A stretch of 64,000 bases of DNA from Yinghuangia seranimata (GTDB lineage: Bacteria; Actinomycetota; Actinomycetes; Streptomycetales; Streptomycetaceae), in the NCBI RefSeq assembly GCF_029953285.1, contig NZ_JASAOI010000059.1, forward strand, positions 46,606 through 110,605, given 5' to 3'. A program made the position numbers and the translations under genes. The stretch's first letter is position 1; each line of letters starts with the position of its first letter. The notes beneath the pieces are model-generated. The model had not been told where the DNA came from, did not search any database, and was given only the letters and a program-made list of their open reading frames with translations. This document shows, piece by piece, positions 24,687 through 32,481 of this stretch.

Positions 24687-25880
24687 TTACGAGCGGGCGG
24701 CGGCCCACACGGCAAAGGTTTCCATCGGATCGTCGCGCAGCTCGGTGATCCGCGCCCGCGTCGTGGCGTTGTCGGGTGCATGGGCAACGCCCAATACGCG
24801 GGCGTTATCCTCGCAGTCCCACAGGGATTCGGTGTAGGCGTACTCCAGCCCGGTCGGGTCGATCGCGGCCAGTGCCTGAAGGTAGGCGGCCCGTTCGTAG
24901 GAGTGCGGAGTGCGCCACCAGAACCGGCGCAAATACGGCACGGCGTCAGAGGCCGCCGGGCCGAAGCGGGCCAGGCGCCGTGCGCTCGAGTCGGGTCCGC
25001 ACCAGGTGCGGGTACGCAGCAGGCGGGCGAGGTCGGCAACCAGGAACGGGACTGCCTCGGGCTGGAGTTGGTCGGCGAGTACGTCCGTGCCGAGCCGGGC
25101 CAGCCACGGCGCCGCGTCATGCGCCCAGCCGCGAGCTGCCGGGACGGCTGCAGCGCCGAGGTGTTCGACCGCCCGGCGGATCTCGGGCAGGAGGCTGTCG
25201 TCGTCCGGGGTGACGAGGGAGGGGACGAGCGGGATCAGCGCGCCCAGTGAGTCGCGGCGGCGCAGTTCACGCAGGGCGTCGACCCGGGCGCGGTCCTTGG
25301 GGCGTGCCGACGCGAGTAGGTCGTACAGCGCGCCGTCCGGGTGCCCGGTCAGGTCGCGGCGCGCAGGACGGGGTTCGGATTGGCGGACGTCGATCCCGAA
25401 CCGTGTCCACACCGGATTCCGCAAGGGCAGCTCCGGCTCGTCACGGATGCGGGTGCGGGCGACGTCGCCGAGGTCGTCCCACCACGCGTCCGGCCAGCGG
25501 TTCGCCATCGACGTCAGGACGCAGATCCAGTGCGCGCCGTCCCGGACGTGGGTACGCAGTACGTCGCGGGCTTCGTCCGATCCATCGACGGCGAGCAGGA
25601 CAAGCACGTCCGCCGCGCGGGCATTCGCGTCCTCGGACACCGACAACTGCTCCACCACCGGCGTGAGCGGCAGCTCCAGGTCGCGAACCAGCCGGGCCAG
25701 GTACACGGCACGCACGTCGGGGAAGTCCCACGTCCAGTCCCGCTGGATCGAGTCGTAGACGAACGGCGTGGCCGCCACCGGGTCTTGCTTGGCCCGCACC
25801 GCGCCCAGGCCCCGCCCCCGCTGCAGCAGCCCTTCGAGGGAATCGGGGTATGCGTAGAACAGCTCGCATTCTTCGCTCAT
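24687..25880 (-). CDS. HEAT-repeat protein
   Basis: 397 residues from ATG 25880 (the GTG codon just before it is an alternative). It is a helical-repeat protein: repeated pairs of helices such as SLGALIPLVPSLVTPDDDSL and RRAVEHLGAAAVPAARGWAHD fit HEAT/armadillo spacing. The N-terminus (SEECELFYAYPDSLEGLLQR, GRGLGAVRA) recurs in Streptomyces HEAT proteins of unknown function. Presumably a protein-protein interaction scaffold. Alone in its orientation. Confidence 0.75.
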   Translation of the reverse strand: MSEECELFYAYPDSLEGLLQRGRGLGAVRAKQDPVAATPFVYDSIQRDWTWDFPDVRAVYLARLVRDLELPLTPVVEQLSVSEDANARAADVLVLLAVDGSDEARDVLRTHVRDGAHWICVLTSMANRWPDAWWDDLGDVARTRIRDEPELPLRNPVWTRFGIDVRQSEPRPARRDLTGHPDGALYDLLASARPKDRARVDALRELRRRDSLGALIPLVPSLVTPDDDSLLPEIRRAVEHLGAAAVPAARGWAHDAAPWLARLGTDVLADQLQPEAVPFLVADLARLLRTRTWCGPDSSARRLARFGPAASDAVPYLRRFWWRTPHSYERAAYLQALAAIDPTGLEYAYTESLWDCEDNARVLGVAHAPDNATTRARITELRDDPMETFAVWAAARS

Positions 25881-26057
25881 CACCCGGCACCCTGCCGGAA
25901 CGGACGCCTGACCGCCACGCGATATCCGACGCGAACGGTTGGGGCGGTTCAGTACGTCAGGTGCATCACGACCGGGGCGTGGTCGGATCCGGCTGCGCAT
26001 TGGCGAGCGGTGGGCTGCGTCTGAGTAGAGCCGTCGAGGCGGCGCGCGGAGGCCGTT

Positions 26058-27569
26058 CTAGGCGTTGGCCGGTGGCTGCGGCGGGTATACGCGGGTGACC
26101 CGGATCAGAGCGGTGTCGATGGTGCTCAGGGCGGCATGTGCGGCCGCCACCGCGGTGTCCAGGTGTGGGCGCGGCGGCGGGAGTTCGCGGTGCGGGCGTC
26201 CCGGTCGGCGGCCGATCGCCAGTCGTGTGGCGACGATGTTCGCCGACACGGCCTCGGCGCGCTCGGCGAAGCCGTCGTCGGGGCCGCGCGTGGCGATGGC
26301 GCGTACCGGCTCGGCGCACGACCGCACGGCGGCGATGGCGTCGGCGGGATGCGCGGCCTGCGGCCTCCACCATCGGACGATGCGGTGGTGCGCGTCGAAC
26401 GGAGCGGCGATTTCGCCCAGTTGGGCGACACTCCGGTTGAAGCGTGCGTGAGCCTTGGCGACTTCGTCGGCGCGGTTCCGGCGGTCGTGGGCCAGGACGT
26501 CCCCCAACGCGGCAAGCGCGTCCGCGATCCGGCGGCGTGCCACGTCGCCGGACCGTACGGGCAACACGAACCAGGACGCGGCGACACCGATCGCCGCACC
26601 CACCACGATCTCCTCGAGCCGGGTGCGCAGAAGACCGGTTCCGGTCTGCCCGTAGTAGCCGTACAACAGCGACAGGACGGCCGTCACGCAGCCGGCCCAA
26701 TAGGCGTAACTGAACGTCCGCAAGCAGGATGCGACAACGAGCACCGCCAGGATCACCGCGACCGACGCGTGGTCCCCTGGCGAGAACGCCCCCGCGCACA
26801 GTGTCGCCAGCACCGTGCCGACGGCGGCGCCCGCGACGCGCAGGACGCTCTTGTGGACGACGTCGCCCCGCCCGCGATTGCCGCTGCACACAAGGAACGC
26901 GGTCAGTACCGTCCACGTCCAGTGGTCCGGATACGCGAGCCTTCCGACCAGGAACGCGGCGCCGGACGCGGCGGCCATCTGCAGCGCCATGCGGGTACTG
27001 GCCGGCAGGCGCGATCGACCGGCCCCGCGTTCCGGACTCGAACGCGGCACCGCCGGCTGCCGGGTGGTCCCGATCCCGACGGCACGAGCCGCGATCCGCC
27101 CGAACGCCACACTGGCGAACGCGATCCCCGCCGCGGCGGCCGACCACACCACGCGCCCGACGGGGCCGTCCCCGGGAGGCACGGGACTGACCAGCACGGC
27201 CACCAGCGGCAACGTCACCAGCGTGCCGAACTCGGCGGCGCGTGGGCCGAAACGCCGGACCCAGATCGCCCCCGCGACGCCGACGAGCCACAACGTGTCG
27301 CCCACGCCGTGGCGTTTCGCCAGCAACCACCCGACCTCCGCCGCGCCCACGGCGGCGAAAGGCAGCAGTGCCAGCCCGAACAGGGCACGCCGCCATGAGG
27401 TTTCGCGCTGTGTCCGGGCCAAGGTCACCGTGATCGCGACCGTCAACACGACGATGCTGTCGCCCAGTCCGGCGGCGCGCTTGAGCCACAGCCCCGCCCA
27501 GAACGCCAGCGCCAACGATGCGGCCGTCGTGGCTGCCGCGGCCCCCGCCTCACGCAATTTACTATGCAT
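26058..27569 (-). CDS. FUSC / aromatic-acid exporter-like membrane protein
   Basis: 503 residues with two blocks of hydrophobic helices (about residues 10-150 and 200-330) and a soluble C-terminal part, the FUSC/ArAE layout. The motif HWTWTVLTAFLVCSGNRGRG near residue 217 and the conserved VGTVLATL helix are typical. Such proteins export aromatic acids or other organic anions. ATG 27569 sits inside a palindrome and lacks a Shine-Dalgarno. Divergent from a MarR gene that probably represses it in response to a phenolic ligand. Confidence 0.85.
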   Translation of the reverse strand: MHSKLREAGAAAATTAASLALAFWAGLWLKRAAGLGDSIVVLTVAITVTLARTQRETSWRRALFGLALLPFAAVGAAEVGWLLAKRHGVGDTLWLVGVAGAIWVRRFGPRAAEFGTLVTLPLVAVLVSPVPPGDGPVGRVVWSAAAAGIAFASVAFGRIAARAVGIGTTRQPAVPRSSPERGAGRSRLPASTRMALQMAAASGAAFLVGRLAYPDHWTWTVLTAFLVCSGNRGRGDVVHKSVLRVAGAAVGTVLATLCAGAFSPGDHASVAVILAVLVVASCLRTFSYAYWAGCVTAVLSLLYGYYGQTGTGLLRTRLEEIVVGAAIGVAASWFVLPVRSGDVARRRIADALAALGDVLAHDRRNRADEVAKAHARFNRSVAQLGEIAAPFDAHHRIVRWWRPQAAHPADAIAAVRSCAEPVRAIATRGPDDGFAERAEAVSANIVATRLAIGRRPGRPHRELPPPRPHLDTAVAAAHAALSTIDTALIRVTRVYPPQPPANA

Positions 27570-27608
27570 AGTCTTATTAGATTGACTCGACAGCACTGAT
27601 CGTGTCGA
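27561..27608. promoter_or_regulatory. Palindromes between FUSC and MarR genes
   Basis: ACTATGCATAGT (27561-27572, perfect 12 bp, overlapping the FUSC start codon) and TCGACA-N10-TGTCGA (27587-27608). The region is strikingly AT-rich for this genome (TCTTATTAGA, TATATCTTAGTAATATG), as expected for divergent promoters with MarR sites. Confidence 0.6.
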
Positions 27609-27635
27609 CCAAACCACAAGCTATATCTTAGTAAT

Positions 27636-28073
27636 ATGCACCAGATGGAGAGAGGCCTCCCGCGCGCCGCCGCCGCTGAGATCCGCCGCGGAGCCACACG
27701 TCTCGCGCGCCGCCTGCGCGCCGCGCGCTCCGCGGACGCCCTCAGCGGCGCTGAAGTCAGCGTCCTGGGCCACCTGTACCGCCGCGGGCCGTCCACGCCG
27801 ACCGAGGTGGCCGCCGCAGACCACAAGCAACTCCAGTCACTGACCCGGGTGTTGGCCCAACTCGAACGCAACGGCCTGGTCACGCGCTCCCGCGACACCG
27901 GGGACCGCCGTCAGGTCCGCCTCACCCTGACCTCGGCCGGCGAAGCCGCGCTCCTGGCCGACATGGCGGAACGCGACGCCTGGCTGGCCGCCGCGCTCGG
28001 CGACCTGACCGAGACCGAAATCGAAGTCCTCCGCCTGGCCGGCCGCTTGATGGACCGCCTCGCCGACATGTGA
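27636..28073 (+). CDS. MarR family regulator
   Basis: 145 residues with the MarR winged helix: SGAEVSVLGHLYRRGPSTPT, then LQSLTRVLAQLERNGLVTRSRD, and the wing motif DTGDRRQVRLTLT carrying the conserved DxRxxxLxLT pattern. The ATG lies about 7 nt downstream of a TATATCT -10-like box, suggesting leaderless translation. Divergent from the FUSC exporter. Confidence 0.92.
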   Translation: MHQMERGLPRAAAAEIRRGATRLARRLRAARSADALSGAEVSVLGHLYRRGPSTPTEVAAADHKQLQSLTRVLAQLERNGLVTRSRDTGDRRQVRLTLTSAGEAALLADMAERDAWLAAALGDLTETEIEVLRLAGRLMDRLADM

Positions 28074-28392
28074 CGGCCGCCTGGGCGGTTCACGGCGAGA
28101 ACTTGCGTGTGGACTGCGCCGAGTCGGCCGCGAACCATCGGACTGGCCGCCCTTCCAGACCTACCAAGTCCCGGGTGATCTCCCGCACGTTCCTTGATCG
28201 CGAAACCGGTGCGAACGTCGGTGTCGCGAAGCACGCAGCGGCGGGGTTCCGCTCACTCGCCGGTGCTGATACGGCGGCATCGCGATCGCTCTGGAACCGG
28301 TTGGATGGCATCTCCGTGTTCGTTGACGTTGATCGCCGTCGGCCGCGCCGCGCTGCCGCTGGCGTGCAGTGACCGACGGGGGTGGTGGCGCG
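28074..28392. other. Stretch without a convincing gene
   Basis: A short GC hairpin (GCCGCC-TG-GGCGGT, about 28077-28090) directly after the MarR stop may terminate transcription. The rest to the TIGR04222 gene shows only short shadow frames. Confidence 0.4.
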
Positions 28393-29562
28393 ATGGCATG
28401 GATGGTGCTGTGCACGCTGATGTACGGCGGTGCCGGGGTGTACGCGCTCGTGGCGCGAAGACGGGGTAAGCCCCGGGTCGTCCCGATGCCTGCGCCGAAC
28501 ACGCTCGGGTTGTACGAACTGGCCTACCTCGCGGGCGGCCCCGCGCGGGTCGCCGACGTGGCCGTGCTCGCGGCCCAGGCGCGCGGCAGCGTGCTCGTCG
28601 GGCCGGACGGGCAGGTCGTGGCGGGATGCGGCGACCCGCCCGACGCGTTCGGCGCCGCGGTGGTGGTCGCCGGGCACGCGGGGCCGACCCGGCTTGACGC
28701 GGTACGGGTGGCCGTCGCGGATGCCGAGCCCGTCCGGGCGGTGCGGGCACGGCTGTTCGCGTCCGGACTGGTCAATCCGGGCCCCCGCAACCCGACCCTG
28801 ATGCGGGCTCAGCTTGCGCTGGTGCTTGCGCCGTTCGTCGGCGTGACGGGGCTGTTCTTTGACGACCTGGCCGAGTCCCCGTTGGACGGCACCCTTGTCT
28901 GGGTGGCCGACCTGCTGCTGGTGCTGCTCGGCAGCGCGGCCTGCGTGGCCGCGTCGTTCCTGCTGTTCACCAGCACCGACCGGGGGCGGTCGCCGCTGAC
29001 CAACCAGGGCATCCACTACTTGTGGCAGCAAGTCCGCGACCCGGCGGGCCTGCAGGCGCACGAGACCGCGGTCGCCGGCGGCCACGGCCTCGGGCGGGTG
29101 GCGCTGGGCGGCATCGCGGAGATCCGCGACCCCGGTATGCGGGCGGCGTTCGGCCACGCCGCGCTGGATACAAGAGGCCGGGCGCGCGCCGACGGTTGGC
29201 CCGAGCAGCAGTGGATCGACAACGCCAACGAGCGCGGGCCGTTGCTCGGGCCCTCGTACGTCGACCTGTACGCGCAGGCGATGGAAGACCAGCAGGCGCA
29301 GGGCCCGCTCCCGCAGGGGCGTGTGCAGCCGGGCTCGTCTCCCGCAGCCCCGTCAGCACAAGGCCCGCCTGGCGGACGGCGGTTCGACGCGCGGCGGGTC
29401 GGGCCGCCGCCGTGGGAACGGCTGCCCGGCGTACAGGACCCGTACGTGGACCAGTACCCGGAGCGCTACGCGGTCCGCGAGCCCGCCGCGGACCCGGGCG
29501 GCAGCGCGGCGGAGCCCCCGAGCGGCCCAGCCGACGGGGCCGCGGGCGGAGCCCCCGCCTGA
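28393..29562 (+). CDS. TIGR04222-domain membrane protein
   Basis: 389 residues from ATG 28393 (GGGGGTGG upstream; GTG 28369 is an in-frame alternative adding 8 residues). One N-terminal helix (MAWMVLCTLMYGGAGVYALV), then the diagnostic NTLGLYELAYLAGGPARVAD block, two further helices (LALVLAPFVGVTGLFF and TLVWVADLLLVLLGSAACVA) and a ~100-residue Pro/Gln/Arg-rich tail. TIGR04222 proteins are of unknown function. A long intrinsically disordered C-terminus such as this is unusual for the family. Confidence 0.85.
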   Translation: MAWMVLCTLMYGGAGVYALVARRRGKPRVVPMPAPNTLGLYELAYLAGGPARVADVAVLAAQARGSVLVGPDGQVVAGCGDPPDAFGAAVVVAGHAGPTRLDAVRVAVADAEPVRAVRARLFASGLVNPGPRNPTLMRAQLALVLAPFVGVTGLFFDDLAESPLDGTLVWVADLLLVLLGSAACVAASFLLFTSTDRGRSPLTNQGIHYLWQQVRDPAGLQAHETAVAGGHGLGRVALGGIAEIRDPGMRAAFGHAALDTRGRARADGWPEQQWIDNANERGPLLGPSYVDLYAQAMEDQQAQGPLPQGRVQPGSSPAAPSAQGPPGGRRFDARRVGPPPWERLPGVQDPYVDQYPERYAVREPAADPGGSAAEPPSGPADGAAGGAPA

Positions 29563-29563
29563 T

Positions 29564-29591
29564 CGCCAGCCGCCAGCCGCCAGCCGCCAGC
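29564..29591 (+). repeat. Tandem repeat, 4 x 7 bp (CGCCAGC)
   Basis: Four exact copies directly after the TIGR04222 stop codon, before the ribosome site of the next gene. Not a multiple of three per unit; probably a slippage-prone spacer. Confidence 0.9.
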
Positions 29592-29640
29592 GGTCGGTCG
29601 TCGGCAGCCGGCGACCCAGGACGACCAAGGGAGTCCCCTG

Positions 29641-30051
29641 ATGGACGAGGACGAAAGCCTGCTCCGCTTCGGTCTCCGCCCTGTAGGCGCCCATCTCGAC
29701 GAGATCCGCGCACTTCTCCGCGAGCGCACCGAGCGTGAGCGGCGCGCCCAGGGCGACGGCGACACCGTGCTGATGAAGCTGTGCTGCATCCAGCTGTTCA
29801 ACAGCGGCGAGCTCGACGACACCCTCCTTATCTGGAACGCCAAGCGCGCCAGCTTCGACGCCTCGTGCTCGATCGACATCCACCTTCTCCTCGGCCGCGG
29901 ACTCGAGGCGACGAAGGCCTACCTCTCGGCCCATCCCTCGTCCGCCGCGGCAGCGGCACTGGACCGCATCCGCGAAGCCGAGCGGCACGGCGAGTTCGAG
30001 GGCTTCTCGGCCGAGGAGTACTCAGCCTTCTGGGACACGTACTACGCGTGA
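29641..30051 (+). CDS. Conserved hypothetical protein
   Basis: 136 residues, soluble and acidic: LLRFGLRPVGAHLDEIRALL, LMKLCCIQLFNSGELDDTLL, IWNAKRASFDASCSIDIHLL and a C-terminal FSAEEYSAFWDTYYA. This reads like the small proteins that accompany polymorphic-toxin immunity loci, but no family assignment is secure. GGGAG precedes ATG 29641. It lies 78 nt behind the TIGR04222 gene. Confidence 0.7.
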   Translation: MDEDESLLRFGLRPVGAHLDEIRALLRERTERERRAQGDGDTVLMKLCCIQLFNSGELDDTLLIWNAKRASFDASCSIDIHLLLGRGLEATKAYLSAHPSSAAAAALDRIREAERHGEFEGFSAEEYSAFWDTYYA

Positions 30052-30265
30052 GGTCCGCAGCGCCGACGAGGAACGCCCGGCCGCATGCCGTGCGCGGCGG
30101 GGCCTATGGGTACGGGACGTCGCCGTCCAGCTGATCGGCGGCCTGCTCGTCCTCGGCATCGCGGCGTCGATCGACTGGGTCCTGACCTGCGGCAACCTCA
30201 AGGACTGCAACGCGGTTGCAGTACCGGGCGGCGACCGGTTGCACGGCGGTGACCGCAGCCGCTAA
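30050..30265 (+). pseudogene. Possible small membrane protein, start not identifiable
   Basis: One frame reads GLWVRDVAVQLIGGLLVLGI, AASIDWVLTCGNLKDCNAVA and ends at TAA 30263-30265. The hydrophobic helix followed by a Cys-x7-Cys stretch looks coding. No ATG/GTG/TTG occurs in this frame downstream of the previous stop; a GTG at 30048 is in another frame, so a frameshift may have disabled a gene of about 70 codons. Confidence 0.3.
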
Positions 30266-30416
30266 CCGCCTCGCAACCTCGCAACCTCACGGTCGGGAGG
30301 GTTGTCGGCGGGCGTGCCGCCGATGGGGCAACTGGCCGAGCGGGAGTGCGTGTTGGGCGCGGGGGCGGATCGGGCGCTACATGGGCGCGAACGCCGTGCG
30401 CGCCGGACCGCAGTGG

Positions 30417-31097
30417 TCAGAGGGTCGGGGGTTCCGCGCGTACCAGGCCGTTTTGGTAGGCGATGACGACGAGTTGGGCGCGGTCGCGGGCGCCGAGCTT
30501 GGTCATGGCGCGTTGGATGTGGGTGCGCACGGTCAGGACGCTCACGACGAGCTCCTGGGCGATCTGATCGTTCGATTTGCCGTGCGCCGCCAGGACGGTG
30601 ACTTCCTGTTCGCGCGGTGTGAGGTCGGCCAGGCGTTCGGCCGGGGCGAGGGGCGGGCCGGAGGCGGGCGTGGTGAGGAAGCGGGTGATCAGGGCCTGGG
30701 TGGCTCCGGGGGACAGGAGGGCCTCGCCCGCGGCGACGGTGCGGATTCCGTCCAGCAGCGCGTCCGTGGTGACGTACTTGCCGAGGAAGCCGCTGGCGCC
30801 GACGCGCAGTGCCTGCGCGACGTATTCCTCGGTCTCGAACATGGTCAGGATGAGGACGCGGGTCCCGGCGAGGTCGGGGTCCTCGCAGATGGCGGCGGTG
30901 GCGGCGAGGCCGTCGGTACCGGGCATGCGGATGTCCATGAGGACCACGTCGGGCCGCCGGACGCGGGCGAGTTCCACCGCTTGGCGGCCGTCGGCCGCTT
31001 CGCCGACCACCTCCATGTCGTCGCACGAGTCGATGAGCAACTGGAAGGTGCCGCGCAGGAGGGCCTGGTCGTCGGCGAGCAACACGCGGATGGTCAA
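30417..31097 (-). CDS. LuxR/NarL-type response regulator
   Basis: 226 residues from TTG 31097 (GAGGAA 5 nt upstream). Receiver domain with RVLLADDQ (acidic pocket), phosphorylation Asp in VVLMDIRMPG (about residue 55) and the switch Thr/Lys region; C-terminal LuxR helix-turn-helix LTPREQEVTVLAAHGKSNDQ. The start overlaps the kinase stop (TTGA), so the pair is coupled. Likely regulates the upstream MMPL exporter or distant genes. Confidence 0.93.
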   Translation of the reverse strand: MTIRVLLADDQALLRGTFQLLIDSCDDMEVVGEAADGRQAVELARVRRPDVVLMDIRMPGTDGLAATAAICEDPDLAGTRVLILTMFETEEYVAQALRVGASGFLGKYVTTDALLDGIRTVAAGEALLSPGATQALITRFLTTPASGPPLAPAERLADLTPREQEVTVLAAHGKSNDQIAQELVVSVLTVRTHIQRAMTKLGARDRAQLVVIAYQNGLVRAEPPTL

Positions 31098-32368
31098 CGG
31101 GATTCCTCGGGTCGTGGTCCGGCCGGGGCGTCCGCCGCGGTGCGGGGCCGGAAGGGAAGGGCGGCGGCCACTTCGAAGCCGCCTTCGGGGCGGGGGCCGG
31201 CACGCAGGTCGCCCCCGACGGAATGGGCGCGTTCGCGCATGCCCATCAGGCCGTATCCGCCGCCGGGCACCGGGGGGACGGCACCGTCGTTCGCGGAACC
31301 ACCGTTCGCGGAACCCTCGTTCGTGGTGCCGTCGTTCGCGGTGCCGTCGTTCGTGACGGTGACGAGCAGGCGTGCGGTGTCGTAGTGGAGCCGGACCCGG
31401 GCGGCGTGGTCGGGTGCGTGCTTCGTGGCGTTGGTGAGGGCTTCCTGGATGATCCGGTAGGCGGTCAGGTCGACTCCCGGGGACAGGGGCCGGGCCGGTC
31501 CTTCTGCGGTGACGGTGACGGTCAGGCCTGCCGATGCGCAGGCCGTCACCAGGTCGGGCAGGCGGTCCAGCCCCGGAGCGGGCTCCAGCGGGTCGGTGTC
31601 GGGGCCCGCGGTCCGGCGCAGCACGCCCACGGTGGCGCGGAGTTCCAGGAGTGCGGAGGTGGTGGTGCCGACCAGGTCGGCGAGGATCTTGCGGGTCTGC
31701 TCGGGGTGCGTCTCCGCCAAGTGGGCGGCGGTGCCGGCCTGGGCGTGGGCGACGGCCATGTGATGGGCGACGGCGTCGTGGAGTTCGCGGGCGATGCGAA
31801 GGCGTTCCTCGGCGACGCGCAGCCGGGCTTCCTCGTCGCGGGTGCGCTCGGCGTGCGCGGCGCGGGCTTGGACGGATTCGAGGTAGGCGCGGCGGAAGCG
31901 GTTCTGGCCGCCCAGGGACATCGGCAGCAGCAGCCACAGGACCGTGCCCACGGTCCGGAGGATGAAGTCGTCGCCCAGCGGCGCGCCGGCCAGCGAGGTG
32001 GCCGTCAGCACGGTCACGGTCGCCGAGCCGTAGACGCCGGTGGTCCGCGAGTCGGTGAGTGCGGCCAGCCGGTACAGGGCGGTCATGACCGGCGCCAGCA
32101 GCAGCGGACTGGGCAGATAGCCCAGGGCGGTCAGCGCGGCGGCCCCGGCGGCGGTGACCGCGAGGGTGGCGCGCGGATGGATGCGGGACGGCAGGACAGC
32201 GGCGCTGGAGGCGACGAGGATCCAGGCGGGCCACAGCGCGTGCGGGGGAGCGGACTCGGACGTGCTGATCCGGGCACCGAGGAGCGTGCAGACGCACAAC
32301 GCGACCACCGTCGCCACGTCCGCGGCCCGGGCGCGGCGTTCCGCGTACCGCTCGTGAATGCTGGTCAT
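31094..32368 (-). CDS. Sensor histidine kinase (HisKA_3 type) with expanded ATP lid
   Basis: 424 residues. N-terminal half has about five membrane helices (residues 15-160). The HisKA_3 phosphorylation site is ARELHDAVAHHMAVA and the HATPase_c domain has the N box EALTNATKHA. Between VTVTNDG and GGGYGLMGMRERA, where relatives have about ten residues, a run of five 5-residue units (NDGTA, NDGTT, NEGSA, NGGSA, NDGAV) is inserted. ATG 32368 is supported by GGAG. Partner is the response regulator downstream. Confidence 0.93.
   Translation of the reverse strand: MTSIHERYAERRARAADVATVVALCVCTLLGARISTSESAPPHALWPAWILVASSAAVLPSRIHPRATLAVTAAGAAALTALGYLPSPLLLAPVMTALYRLAALTDSRTTGVYGSATVTVLTATSLAGAPLGDDFILRTVGTVLWLLLPMSLGGQNRFRRAYLESVQARAAHAERTRDEEARLRVAEERLRIARELHDAVAHHMAVAHAQAGTAAHLAETHPEQTRKILADLVGTTTSALLELRATVGVLRRTAGPDTDPLEPAPGLDRLPDLVTACASAGLTVTVTAEGPARPLSPGVDLTAYRIIQEALTNATKHAPDHAARVRLHYDTARLLVTVTNDGTANDGTTNEGSANGGSANDGAVPPVPGGGYGLMGMRERAHSVGGDLRAGPRPEGGFEVAAALPFRPRTAADAPAGPRPEESR
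31284..31358 (-). repeat. Five 15-bp tandem repeats within the kinase ATP lid
   Basis: Units of the type CCGTCGTTCGCGGAA (plus strand) repeated five times with few changes, encoding N-[D/E/G]-G-[T/S/A]-[A/T/V]. The unit length keeps frame. Confidence 0.9.
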
Positions 32369-32430
32369 CCTGCTCTCCGCAAGGGGGCGTGCCGTGGTCC
32401 ATGGTCGCCGATGACGGCGGGGACGGGGCG

Positions 32431-32468
32431 CGCGGACCGCCCGAGACACCGTGCTCGGGCGGTCCGCG
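32431..32468 (-). terminator. Strong intrinsic-type hairpin after the MMPL gene
   Basis: Perfect 15-bp stem (CGCGGACCGCCCGAG / CTCGGGCGGTCCGCG) with an 8-nt loop, 14 nt downstream of the MMPL stop and before the kinase start. It should separate MMPL transcription from the two-component operon. Confidence 0.8.
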
Positions 32469-32481
32469 TGGGCGGAGTGCG

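Noticed and set aside
26136..27398. 420-codon forward frame opposite the FUSC gene
   Set aside because: Arg/His/Asp/Gly-rich shadow of the membrane protein.
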